In this document: positions 36,320 to 46,492 of the stretch, piece after piece
How the letters are laid out: every line of letters begins with the position of its first letter
How positions within the stretch are numbered: the stretch's first letter is position 1
Assembly (NCBI GenBank): GCA_945863115.1
Contig: CAMAYZ010000002.1
Span: forward strand, 62,001 to 126,000
From: Bifidobacterium breve
Lineage (GTDB): Bacteria; Actinomycetota; Actinomycetes; Nanopelagicales; Nanopelagicaceae
Direction of reading: 5' to 3'
Length of the DNA stretch: 64,000 nt
Made by a program: the position numbers and the translations under genes
The notes under the pieces: model-generated
Seen by the model: the letters and a program-made list of their open reading frames with translations, nothing else
What the model was told of the DNA's origin: nothing
Databases searched by the model: none

Positions 36320-37403
36320 CCCAGCCCTTAACTTCGCTAACTTTACGAGGCGCTGGACCTACATATCTTGCAGATGGTCGAATAATTCTTCCGGTGCGCT
36401 TCTGTTCAAGAATGTGTGCTGACCAACCTGCGGTTCGTGCGGCGGTAAACATTGATGTGAACATATGTGCTGGGATTTGTGCAAAATCTAGAACTATTGC
36501 AGCCCAGAATTCAACGTTTGTTTCTAGCACGCGATCTGGTTGACGTTCGTGAAGTTCAGCGAGTGCAGCTTTTTCAAGTGCAAGTGCAACTTCATAACGT
36601 GGCGCATTTAGCTCTTTTGAAATTCGGCGAAGTGTGCGTGCGCGTGGATCTTCGGCACGATAAACGCGGTGACCGAATCCCATCAAGCGTTCTTTGCGAT
36701 CTAAAATTCCCTTTACATATGCAGTTGCATCGCCAGTTTTTTCGACGCCTTCGATCATGCTGAGAACACGTGCGGGTGCACCACCGTGTAGCGGACCAGA
36801 CATTGCGCCAATCGCACCAGAAATTGCTGCTGCAACATCTGCGCCGGTTGATGCAATTACGCGAGAAGTGAATGTCGAAGCATTCATTCCGTGTTCTGCT
36901 GCTGAAACAAAGTAAGCATCGACAGCGCGAACATGAAGTGGATCTGGTTCACCGCGCCAACGAATCATCATTCGCTCGACAACGGTGTGTGCTTTATCAA
37001 CTTCTGATTGCGGCACCATCGGTGCGGAACCACGTGCAGCTTGTGCAACATATGAAAGAACCATTACCGATGTGCGAGCAAGTTGAATACGAGCTTCATC
37101 ATCTGTTGTATCTAAAAGTGGTTTAAAACCCCAAGCTGGTGCAAGCATTGCAATTGCAGATTGCACATCTACGCGAATATCACCGGAGTGAACTGGGATT
37201 GGAAATGGTTCTGCTGCTGGAAGTCCTGGATTAAATTCGTTATCTACTAACAAGCCCCAAACGTTTCCGAAAGTTACGCGACCAACAAGATCTTCGATGT
37301 CAACGCCGCGGTAACGAAGCGCGCTGCCTTCTTTATCCGGTTCTGCAATTTCAGATTCAAATGCGATAACGCCTTCAAGACCGGGCTTAAAAACTTCTGA
37401 CAC
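36291..37403 (-). CDS. citA: Citrate synthase family protein (CitA type)
   Basis: Citrate synthase condenses oxaloacetate with acetyl-CoA. I take GTG 37403 (MSEVFKPGLEGVIAFESEIAE) with GGGAG six bases upstream rather than the track's TTG at 37418, giving about 370 residues. Active-site segments are AAEHGMNASTFT, MSGPLHGGAPARV, MGFGHRVYRAEDPRA and NVEFWAAIVLD. The C-terminal GWSAHILEQKRTGRIIRPSARYVGP is typical. Its place beside pdxH and serC matches mycobacterial citA (Rv0889c). A 2-methylcitrate synthase role cannot be excluded by eye. Confidence 0.93.
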   Translation of the reverse strand: MSEVFKPGLEGVIAFESEIAEPDKEGSALRYRGVDIEDLVGRVTFGNVWGLLVDNEFNPGLPAAEPFPIPVHSGDIRVDVQSAIAMLAPAWGFKPLLDTTDDEARIQLARTSVMVLSYVAQAARGSAPMVPQSEVDKAHTVVERMMIRWRGEPDPLHVRAVDAYFVSAAEHGMNASTFTSRVIASTGADVAAAISGAIGAMSGPLHGGAPARVLSMIEGVEKTGDATAYVKGILDRKERLMGFGHRVYRAEDPRARTLRRISKELNAPRYEVALALEKAALAELHERQPDRVLETNVEFWAAIVLDFAQIPAHMFTSMFTAARTAGWSAHILEQKRTGRIIRPSARYVGPAPRKVSEVKGWDESVHSLHN

Positions 37404-37520
37404 GACGGGCTCCCTCAATTAGTTGTGCATATTCTCCACACTTTTACGGGTGAAGCCAAACTAGCAAAGCGGGTATTGCCGCAAGATGCACGCGGGGCAA
37501 AAGTGAAGTTAGATACAGCC

Positions 37521-38183
37521 ATGAGCGAAATCAATCGGGAGACCATCAGGGCGATGCGCCTTTCTTATGGCCAGGCCGGTTTGACCGAAGCCGACCTTGC
37601 GAGCGATCCAATCGAGCAATTCAAAAAGTGGCTCAGCGAGGCAACCGAAAACATTATGGTGGTTGAAGCAAATGCAATGGTACTTTCAACAATTACGGAT
37701 GGCGCACCAGTGGGGCGATCAGTTTTATTGAAAGATGTTTCATCCGACGGTTTCACTTTCTTCACAAATTACTTATCGCGCAAAGCTGATGCGATCTCAA
37801 ATAATCCAAATGTGTCACTCGTATTCCCTTGGTATCCAATGGAACGTCAAGTAATAATTATTGGAAGTGCCGAAAAAGTTAGTCCGCAAGAGAGCGATGA
37901 TTATTTTGCAGCTCGGCCATGGGGCAGCCAAATTGGTGCGACCGCAAGTGCGCAATCGACTGAATTAGATTCCAGAGAAACTCTTGAAACAAAGTATGCG
38001 CAGCTCGCAGAAAAATATCCGGAAGGGTCGGTTGTCCCACGACCAGATTATTGGGGTGGATATTTAGTTCGCCCAGTCAGCATCGAGTTTTGGCAGGGTC
38101 GCCATTCTAGATTGCATGATCGGTTGCGCTATATGCGTTCAGATTCACAGAAAACCGATTGGCAAGTTAAACGCCTGAACCCG

Positions 38184-38186
<3 letters not shown>
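37521..38186 (+). CDS. pdxH: Pyridoxamine 5'-phosphate oxidase
   Basis: PdxH uses FMN and oxygen to make pyridoxal phosphate. I start at ATG 37521 (MSEINRETIRAMRLSYGQAGL), since the track's extra 32 residues from GTG 37425 are unlike the family and a TTAGAT hexamer lies six bases before this ATG. The 221-residue product has the usual length. FMN-binding blocks are GRSVLLKDVSSDGFTFFTNYLSRKADAI, and the C-terminal signature is VSIEFWQGRHSRLHDRLRY. It pairs with serC, itself PLP-dependent and linked to PLP synthesis in some bacteria. Confidence 0.94.
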
Positions 38187-39317
<1,131 letters not shown>

Positions 39318-39321
39318 GTTC

Positions 39322-39402
39322 TTGAGCTATAAAACTCGAAGACTAATAACTCTTGGAGTTCTTTTTCTTGTTGTTCTAATTGTTGTACTAGTCGGGGATT
39401 AA
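39322..39402 (+). CDS. Putative 26-residue single-helix membrane protein
   Basis: This short reading frame lies in the 88-base gap between serC and the DUF2530-like gene. TTG 39322 gives MSYKTRRLITLGVLFLVVLI ending VVLVGD. It has a basic N-terminus followed by one strongly hydrophobic helix, the typical plan of bacterial mini membrane proteins. It begins four bases after the serC stop and ends three bases before the next ATG, so all three could be translated from one message. The SD is weak (GAAG). No homologue comes to mind; it could be chance in an AT-rich gap. Confidence 0.4.
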   Translation: MSYKTRRLITLGVLFLVVLIVVLVGD

Positions 39403-39405
39403 TTC

Positions 39406-39591
39406 ATGGTCCACTTGAGAAGTGCAATCACCGTAATAATTATTGGTATCGCGCTCTGGTTTGCAGCTCTTATAGCTACCTTTGGCTTGGATGCCAGCAC
39501 AAATGCAAAATGGATCTGCGTATTTGGAATCGGTTTAGGCGTTATTGGACTTCGTTACACAATTAGACGGGCAAAGCGCGAGAGTAATTAG
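39406..39591 (+). CDS. Small two-helix membrane protein, DUF2530-like
   Basis: These 61 residues form two transmembrane helices: AITVIIIGIALWFAALIATF, then WICVFGIGLGVIGLRYTI, with a short loop GLDASTNAK and a basic tail RRAKRESN. The size, helix hairpin and proximity to serC/DUF3027 resemble the actinobacterial DUF2530 family. The function is unknown. The stop shares a four-base overlap (TTAG) with the convergent cold-shock gene. Confidence 0.7.
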   Translation: MVHLRSAITVIIIGIALWFAALIATFGLDASTNAKWICVFGIGLGVIGLRYTIRRAKRESN

Positions 39592-39971
39592 CCCTCGAAC
39601 TGTCCAGCAATACCGCGCAAAACTTTTGCTAAGCGCTCGGCATCTGGTCCAGATGGATGGCGGCCATGGCGTAAACCATTTCCGACTTTATCCAAAATCT
39701 TAATTGTGTCTTCAATCATTGTTGCAAGATCGTCATGATTAATTCGATTATTTGCAACAACAGAAGCTGGTTCATCAATTAAACGAACCGTCATTGCCTG
39801 TGGGCCTTTCTTGCCTTCGATAACTCCGAATTCAAGTTTGGTTCCTGGCTTAACTGTTGCAACACCAGAAGGAAGAGCTGAAGATGCTAAATAAACATCA
39901 GCGCCTTCTTCGGATTCAATAAATCCAAAACCCTTTTCAAGGCTGTACCACTTCACGCGACCTAGAGGCAT
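39588..39971 (-). CDS. Cold-shock-domain protein with C-terminal extension
   Basis: This 127-residue protein starts with a CspA-type OB fold: MPLGRVKWYSLEKGFGFIESEEGADVYLASSAL, which keeps the RNP1-like KGFGFI. RNP2 is altered to VYLASSAL instead of VFVHYSAI. After about residue 66 comes an extension of about 60 residues (DDLATMIEDTIKILDKVGNGLRHGRHPSGPDAERLAKVL) found in the mycobacterial CspB-type group. It probably binds single-stranded nucleic acid and acts in RNA chaperoning. AAGGAG lies seven bases before the ATG. An upstream palindrome TTGTAATACAA lies at 40009-40019. Confidence 0.92.
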   Translation of the reverse strand: MPLGRVKWYSLEKGFGFIESEEGADVYLASSALPSGVATVKPGTKLEFGVIEGKKGPQAMTVRLIDEPASVVANNRINHDDLATMIEDTIKILDKVGNGLRHGRHPSGPDAERLAKVLRGIAGQFEG

Positions 39972-40008
39972 TGGGGAACTCCTTTTTTCTTTAAATCTGT
40001 TTTACATG

Positions 40009-40019
40009 TTGTAATACAA
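40009..40019. promoter_or_regulatory. Palindrome TTGTAATACAA in the csp upstream region
   Basis: This perfect 11-base inverted repeat lies about 38 bases upstream of the cold-shock gene start. It may be part of a promoter (TTGTAT as a -35 on the reverse strand) or an operator. The roughly 110-base gap between csp and DUF3027 holds no other recognisable element. Confidence 0.3.
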
Positions 40020-40080
40020 GAGGGCTAGTTTAACTTACGAATGCAAGGTGCTGTTGCCTGATTTCGCGCTTGATTAGCGG

Positions 40081-40785
40081 CTAATCGGTGACAACCAGCG
40101 CTTCGGAATGTGCGCCGCAGCCATGGTCGACCGAAACAACGCGCGCGTCATCCGGCGCCAAAATATTTGCGCAAACTCCGAATGCGGATCGGAGTGATCC
40201 AGCAATTGGAATAAAGAAACCACAAGAGTTACATGGCTTTGGTGCTTGTTGTGAAATCGCATTATTTGGTCCAGCGTTTCCTGCATACCAACGTTGTGCT
40301 GCTAAATCGCGACCGGTAATAGAGAGGACACGGGCTCGACCCAAACCAAATTCAAATAGTTGTGTGAGATCTAATTCTTCATCATCTGGAAGCGCCGCAA
40401 AACCTGGCACTAAGCGCGCATCATCTGCTGATGTAGGAACGATATCTCCGGGACCAACATCGCCAGGAAGTAAGCGATCTTTATATGCAACCCACTCTGG
40501 TGCAAGCAATGACTCTGAACCAGGAAGAAGAACTACATCACAAATTGTTGGTGAACTTGAGTCATCTACTTTTGCAACTGTTACTGCCCAACGCCAACCA
40601 ACATAACCTTTAATTGATGCTTCAAAGAGATATGTTGCAATTCGAGCATCACTTGAATCTTCGACTTCATCATAAGAAATTGAAACTAATTCCCCAACTT
40701 GATCTGGCGCTGGTGAATCTTCAAGTGCAGCAGCCCTTGCTAATTCAAGGGCGCTGAACTTGTCTTCAATTTTTGCTGAACTCAT
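40081..40785 (-). CDS. DUF3027 family protein
   Basis: This 234-residue protein is recognisable as DUF3027 by its C-terminal cysteine motif CNSCGFFIPIAGSLRSAFGVCANILAPDDARVVSVDHGCGAHSE (about residues 184-227; only fragments are diagnostic), a likely zinc site. The middle shows GYVGWRWAVTVAKVDD and the motif RVLSITGRDLAAQRWY. The function is unknown. The serC-DUF2530-csp-DUF3027 neighbourhood matches mycobacteria (Rv0883c beside serC). Confidence 0.9.
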   Translation of the reverse strand: MSSAKIEDKFSALELARAAALEDSPAPDQVGELVSISYDEVEDSSDARIATYLFEASIKGYVGWRWAVTVAKVDDSSSPTICDVVLLPGSESLLAPEWVAYKDRLLPGDVGPGDIVPTSADDARLVPGFAALPDDEELDLTQLFEFGLGRARVLSITGRDLAAQRWYAGNAGPNNAISQQAPKPCNSCGFFIPIAGSLRSAFGVCANILAPDDARVVSVDHGCGAHSEALVVTD

Positions 40786-40791
40786 CCGCGT

Positions 40792-40797
40792 ATCTTA
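40792..40797 (-). promoter_or_regulatory. -10 element (TAAGAT) of leaderless DUF3027 gene
   Basis: On the reverse strand TAAGAT ends six bases before the ATG at 40785. It lies in the 20-base gap behind the groEL stop. Confidence 0.55.
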
Positions 40798-40805
40798 TTA
40801 CGGAT

Positions 40806-42446
<1,641 letters not shown>

Positions 42447-42453
42447 TTAACGA

Positions 42454-42480
42454 TTATCACTCTAACCTTCCGAGTGCTAA
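42454..42480. promoter_or_regulatory. CIRCE operator upstream of groEL
   Basis: The sequence reads TTATCACTC-N9-GAGTGCTAA on the plus strand, one mismatch from the CIRCE consensus TTAGCACTC-N9-GAGTGCTAA bound by HrcA. It lies about 29 bases upstream of the groEL ATG. On the reverse strand a TTAGCA / 16 bases / GATAAT promoter can be drawn inside it, which would put the -35 and -10 within the operator. This predicts heat-inducible repression by HrcA. Confidence 0.9.
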
Positions 42481-42521
42481 TGCCAAATCTAGAGCAGGGG
42501 CAAAGGGTGGGGCAAATCGAA

Positions 42522-42788
42522 CTAGAGCGAGCGGGCGTTTGTGCGGGCTTCGCGCAGACGGCGAAGTCGCTTTACGAGCATTGGTGCGTTCAGCACGGCA
42601 TCATCGCGATCGATCAGGTTATTTAGAAGTTGGTAATAAGCAGGAGGCGTCATGTCGAAGAGCTCTTTGATTGCGCTCTCTTTGGCGCCGGCAAACTTCC
42701 ACCATTGACCCTCAAAATCCAAGATTTTAATTTCTAATTCGGTTAGAGATGTCGCCTGATTTTGCGCGCTGATCTCTAAGTTTTCCAT
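42522..42788 (-). CDS. DUF3263 family protein
   Basis: This 88-residue protein matches DUF3263: LTELEIKILDFEGQWWKFAGAKESAIKELFDM, then YYQLLNNLIDRDDAV and PMLVKRLRRLREARTNAR. The WW, AGAKE and YYQLLN motifs are diagnostic. The predicted helical fold and basic tail resemble small DNA-binding (sigma-like HTH) proteins, an inference. A perfect TATAAT lies six bases before the ATG, so it is a monocistronic leaderless gene. Confidence 0.92.
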   Translation of the reverse strand: MENLEISAQNQATSLTELEIKILDFEGQWWKFAGAKESAIKELFDMTPPAYYQLLNNLIDRDDAVLNAPMLVKRLRRLREARTNARSL

Positions 42789-42794
42789 GCCTAA

Positions 42795-42800
42795 ATTATA
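42795..42800 (-). promoter_or_regulatory. Consensus -10 element (TATAAT) of leaderless DUF3263 gene
   Basis: On the reverse strand a perfect TATAAT ends six bases before the ATG at 42788. This is the clearest case of the recurring leaderless arrangement. Confidence 0.7.
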
Positions 42801-42837
42801 GGAGATAAGGGTGACAATTTCTGGGATTTAGCCGAAT

Positions 42838-44364
42838 TTAATTGGATTCTGCATAATCTTTTCGGTTAGCGCTACGAACTAAATTTGTCAGCATTCTAGG
42901 AAATATCAATACGTGAAATGGTGAAACTGCAAACCAATAAAGATGGCCACCGAGACCTCTTGGTGAATAAGTTGCATCTTGTGAAATTCTTCGCATTTTC
43001 TTACCGGCGATTTCGAAATCTTCAATTTTAAATTCAAGCCAAGCTTTTCCAGGAAGAATCATTTCGGCATAAAGTTTTAATGAAACTCCGGATTCTAAAT
43101 TCTCTACCCGCCAAAAATCGAGGCTGTCACCAATTCGCAAAGTATCTGGGCTGCGACGACCGCGACGAAGTCCAACTCCCCCGAATAAGCGATCTACTAT
43201 CCCGCGCGCCCACCAGAGAAAATCTGCACCGTACCAACCATTTTCGCCACCGATTTGTTCAATGCTTTTCCAGAGATTTGCTTGACTAGTTTCAACAATT
43301 TTCTCGCGGTGATCACGATAAATAGTTTCGCCTGCCCATGACGGATCGCTCTGGGCTTTCTGCCAAGGCGCGGTTGGTTGAGTTGCATCTGACCAACGTG
43401 ATTCAACTTGGTTTTCAGTTGTTCTAGAGAGCGCTAATTCAATTGCCTGATTGACCTGTAGCAAACCTTCAGGTGGTGGCGGAATTAGCCCAGCGATACT
43501 TTTATTTGGGTCGGCAACAACTTCACTAATTAAGGAATGAACGAGTGGACGAGCCAGCGCAGTAGGAACTGGAGTTACCAAACCAATCCATAAACTTGAA
43601 AGTGCTGGTGATAAAACTGGAACTTTAATAATCCAGCGACGACGCAGACCAGAAATTTTTGCAAACATTTGCATCATGTCGGCATATGAAAGAACTGCAG
43701 GACCACCAATATCAAAAACACCACTGACTGGTGTCTTAAGTCCGGCCGCACTTGATAAATACCAGAGCACATCTCGAATTGCGATTGGCTGGGTGCGATT
43801 TGAAACCCACTTTGGAGTCGTCATAACAGGAAGGCGATGGGTTAGATGGCGAAGCATTTCAAAAGATGCAGATCCAGAACCAATGATTATGCCGGCACGC
43901 ATTTCAATGACCGGCACTTTTCCACTGGCTAGTTGGCGGCCAGTATTTGCACGGGACTCTAAGTGTTGGCTAATTTGTTTATCGTTTGCAATTCCACCTA
44001 AATAAATTATCTGGCTAACACCAGCTTCTTCTGCGGCAGTTGCGAAATTTCGTGCCATTGCAGCTTCGATTTCATCGAAATTAGAACCCAAATTAATTGA
44101 ATGCAATAAGTAGAAGGCGGTATGAACTCCAGTTAAAGCAGACTTTACTGATGCGAAATCACTCGCATTTCCTTGTGCAATCTCAACTTTATCTATCCAA
44201 GCTTGACCAGAAATTTTATTTTTATCGCGGACCATCACACGCACTGCAAAATCTTGACTCAATAACTGTCGGACAAGTCGACCACCAACATAACCAGATG
44301 CACCCGTAACGAGGATTTTGCGCCCAGGATTTACTGGAATTGGATTATTAGCAGGCATGCTCAC
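42838..44364 (-). CDS. NAD(P)-binding epimerase-like protein with C-terminal DUF2867
   Basis: This 508-residue fusion has an atypical SDR domain (about residues 1-310, GRKILVTGASGYVGGRLVRQLL, IIYLGGIANDKQIS, AGIIIGSGSASFEMLRHL) followed by DUF2867 (about 330-500, RVENLESGVSLKLYAEMILPGKAWLEFKIED, YSPRGLGGHLYWFAVSPFHVLIFP). Similar fusions are widespread in actinobacteria, annotated as SDR family oxidoreductase; the substrate is unknown. The GTG start has TACTGT seven bases upstream. It is divergent from the NDH-2 gene. Confidence 0.9.
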   Translation of the reverse strand: MSMPANNPIPVNPGRKILVTGASGYVGGRLVRQLLSQDFAVRVMVRDKNKISGQAWIDKVEIAQGNASDFASVKSALTGVHTAFYLLHSINLGSNFDEIEAAMARNFATAAEEAGVSQIIYLGGIANDKQISQHLESRANTGRQLASGKVPVIEMRAGIIIGSGSASFEMLRHLTHRLPVMTTPKWVSNRTQPIAIRDVLWYLSSAAGLKTPVSGVFDIGGPAVLSYADMMQMFAKISGLRRRWIIKVPVLSPALSSLWIGLVTPVPTALARPLVHSLISEVVADPNKSIAGLIPPPPEGLLQVNQAIELALSRTTENQVESRWSDATQPTAPWQKAQSDPSWAGETIYRDHREKIVETSQANLWKSIEQIGGENGWYGADFLWWARGIVDRLFGGVGLRRGRRSPDTLRIGDSLDFWRVENLESGVSLKLYAEMILPGKAWLEFKIEDFEIAGKKMRRISQDATYSPRGLGGHLYWFAVSPFHVLIFPRMLTNLVRSANRKDYAESN

Positions 44365-44371
44365 GGGTTAA

Positions 44372-44377
44372 ACAGTA
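44372..44377 (-). promoter_or_regulatory. -10 element (TACTGT) of the SDR-DUF2867 gene
   Basis: On the reverse strand TACTGT ends seven bases before the GTG at 44364, consistent with a leaderless transcript. Confidence 0.45.
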
Positions 44378-44437
44378 GACTGCAACCCTGATTTCCGAAA
44401 CTTGAAATTTTATTATTACGAAGCGATAGAGGAAACG

Positions 44438-45670
44438 ATGATAAAGTGCCACAAACCAAGAGTCGTAATTCTTGGTGGCGGTTTTGGCGGACTCGCGACA
44501 GCTAAAGCTCTCGGTGATAGCGCGGATATTACGGTTGTAGATCGTCACAATTATCAAACATTTCTGCCCTTGCTCTATCAGGTGTCAACTGCCGGACTTG
44601 CTGCCGACCATGTTGCATATCCAATCCGCGGTGCGCTTCGCTCCTTCAATGGAAAATTTCGAATGGGTAGCCCAATCTCTGTCGATCATAAAAACAAGAC
44701 GGTCAAATTAGATAGCAGCGAAGTTTTGCCATTCGATCATTTAGTTGTTGCGGTTGGTTCTGTTACTGCAGATTTTGGGACTCCAGGTGTTAGTGAATAC
44801 GCACTTGGCATGAAGTCAGTTCATGAAGCTTTAACAATTCGCGCCGAAGTTATGCGCCGCTTCGAAGATCTCTGTCGCTTCGAAGATGACACCAGACTTT
44901 CTATTGTTGTAGTCGGTGGCGGACCAACTGGGGTTGAAATGGCAGGAGCACTTGCTGAACTAGTTCGCGGCCCATTATTGAATGATCAAAAACATGCTGC
45001 ACTACATATCGATGTCTCACTAATTGAAGCAGGACCAAGATTGCTTCCAAGTTTTTCACCAAGCCTCTCTGAAAAAACTAAACAGGCTCTAGAAAAATTA
45101 GGCGTGAAAGTTTTGGTTAATCATGCAGTTAAATCTGTAAAGCGCACCGAAATTAATTTAAAGAGCGGTGAAAAAATTCCTGCTGAGATTACGATTTGGG
45201 CGGCTGGCGTTAAAGGCGAACCGGTTGTTTCAAATCTATCGCTTCCATTAGATGGCAATCGATTAAGTGTTTACCCAACGCTTGCAGTTTCAAATTATCC
45301 AAATATCTGGGGCGTCGGAGATGTTTGCGGCGCAAAATCTAAAGATGGACGTTTTCTCCCAATGGTCGCACCGGTTGCAATGCAGCAAGGCCGCTTTGTT
45401 GCAGAACAAATCTTGCGTAGAGAAAAAGGAATTGAACTTAAGGATTTTAAATATAAAGATAAAGGATCCATGGCAACCATCGGGCGGCATAAAGCCGTAG
45501 TCGAAGTGAACAAGATTAGATTCTCTGGTTATCCAGCTTGGGCAGCTTGGTTGTTCTTACACCTCTTTTACCTCATGGGCGGCAGAAATCGGATTGGCAC
45601 AATTGTCGATTGGTGCTGGAATTACTTCACGTTCGACCGCGGAAATCGCCACATTATGGATTCGGTTTAA
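44438..45670 (+). CDS. ndh: Type II NADH dehydrogenase (NDH-2)
   Basis: This single-subunit flavoenzyme oxidises NADH and reduces quinone without pumping protons. I start at ATG 44438 (MIKCHKPRVVILGGGFGG) with GAGG upstream, giving about 410 residues. It has the FAD dinucleotide motif VILGGGFGGLATAKAL, the NADH motif VVVGGGPTGVEMAGALAEL, and the second FAD motif IWGVGDVCG. A C-terminal amphipathic or hydrophobic anchor (YPAWAAWLFLHLFYLMGGRNR) matches the family's membrane-binding end. The alpha/beta hydrolase gene follows after three bases. Confidence 0.94.
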   Translation: MIKCHKPRVVILGGGFGGLATAKALGDSADITVVDRHNYQTFLPLLYQVSTAGLAADHVAYPIRGALRSFNGKFRMGSPISVDHKNKTVKLDSSEVLPFDHLVVAVGSVTADFGTPGVSEYALGMKSVHEALTIRAEVMRRFEDLCRFEDDTRLSIVVVGGGPTGVEMAGALAELVRGPLLNDQKHAALHIDVSLIEAGPRLLPSFSPSLSEKTKQALEKLGVKVLVNHAVKSVKRTEINLKSGEKIPAEITIWAAGVKGEPVVSNLSLPLDGNRLSVYPTLAVSNYPNIWGVGDVCGAKSKDGRFLPMVAPVAMQQGRFVAEQILRREKGIELKDFKYKDKGSMATIGRHKAVVEVNKIRFSGYPAWAAWLFLHLFYLMGGRNRIGTIVDWCWNYFTFDRGNRHIMDSV

Positions 45671-45673
45671 TTC

Positions 45674-46492
45674 ATGTTGAAGTTAAAGCGCGGCTACTTA
45701 GATTTACGTGGTCATCAAATCTGGTCTGCGCAAGGAAAAACTTTCGGCAAAAAATCTGATCCCGTGTTACTAATGCACGGTGGTTTAAGTTCAACTGAAA
45801 GTTGGGACTACACAGTTATCCCTGCAGTCCAAAGAACCCATAGCGTTTTTGCTTACGATCGAAGTGCGCATGGTCGCACAGCAAGTCGCGAAGGTTTCTA
45901 CCACTTTGATTTCCAAACCGATGAAGCGATTGCATATATCGAAGATGTGATTAAGGGCCCAACGCATTTAATTGGCTGGAGTGATGGTGGAATTATCTCT
46001 TTGATGGTTGCGCTAAAGCGGCCAGATCTTGTTAAATCGATTGTTGCAATTGGAACTAATTTTCATTACGACAGTGGTCTTACCTTGGTTGAAAGTGATC
46101 CAGAAATAGTAATTAGTGAAGATGATGCTGCGAAATTTGCTCTGCGATCTCCAGACCCAGCACATATGCAGGAAGTAATAATTCGAAAGGCATATGAAGT
46201 TTGGAACTCTGAACCAACTATGACAACGTCTCAATTATCGAAAATAAGTTGTCCGGTTCTTGTTTTAACTGGCGATGACGAACCCTTCTCAAACCAACAT
46301 ACGATTGAACTTTATGAAGCTATTCCAAATGCTCGGCTTGCAATAGTTCCTGGAACTTCACACTTCGTCGTTAAAGAGAAGCCAAGGTTAGTCCAGCAGC
46401 TGATAAGTGATTTTTACCGCAATCTTGAATACCCAATTACAACTTGGCCTCGGCTACGTAAAGAGCAGACCGAAAAGTTAAACAACTCTTAA
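45674..46492 (+). CDS. Alpha/beta-fold hydrolase
   Basis: These 272 residues adopt the alpha/beta hydrolase pattern: VLLMHGGLSSTESWDY (oxyanion HG), YDRSAHGRT, then the nucleophile elbow LIGWSDGGII with Ser. The acid lies in VLVLTGDDEPFS and the catalytic His in VPGTSHFVVKEKP. The substrate is unknown. It starts three bases after ndh and probably shares its transcript. The 3' end overlaps the convergent GMC oxidoreductase by 15 bases. Confidence 0.92.
   Translation: MLKLKRGYLDLRGHQIWSAQGKTFGKKSDPVLLMHGGLSSTESWDYTVIPAVQRTHSVFAYDRSAHGRTASREGFYHFDFQTDEAIAYIEDVIKGPTHLIGWSDGGIISLMVALKRPDLVKSIVAIGTNFHYDSGLTLVESDPEIVISEDDAAKFALRSPDPAHMQEVIIRKAYEVWNSEPTMTTSQLSKISCPVLVLTGDDEPFSNQHTIELYEAIPNARLAIVPGTSHFVVKEKPRLVQQLISDFYRNLEYPITTWPRLRKEQTEKLNNS

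Noticed and set aside
37425-37520. N-terminal extension of PdxH from GTG 37425
   Set aside because: The extra 32 residues do not resemble the family, and a -10-like hexamer lies six bases before the internal ATG at 37521.
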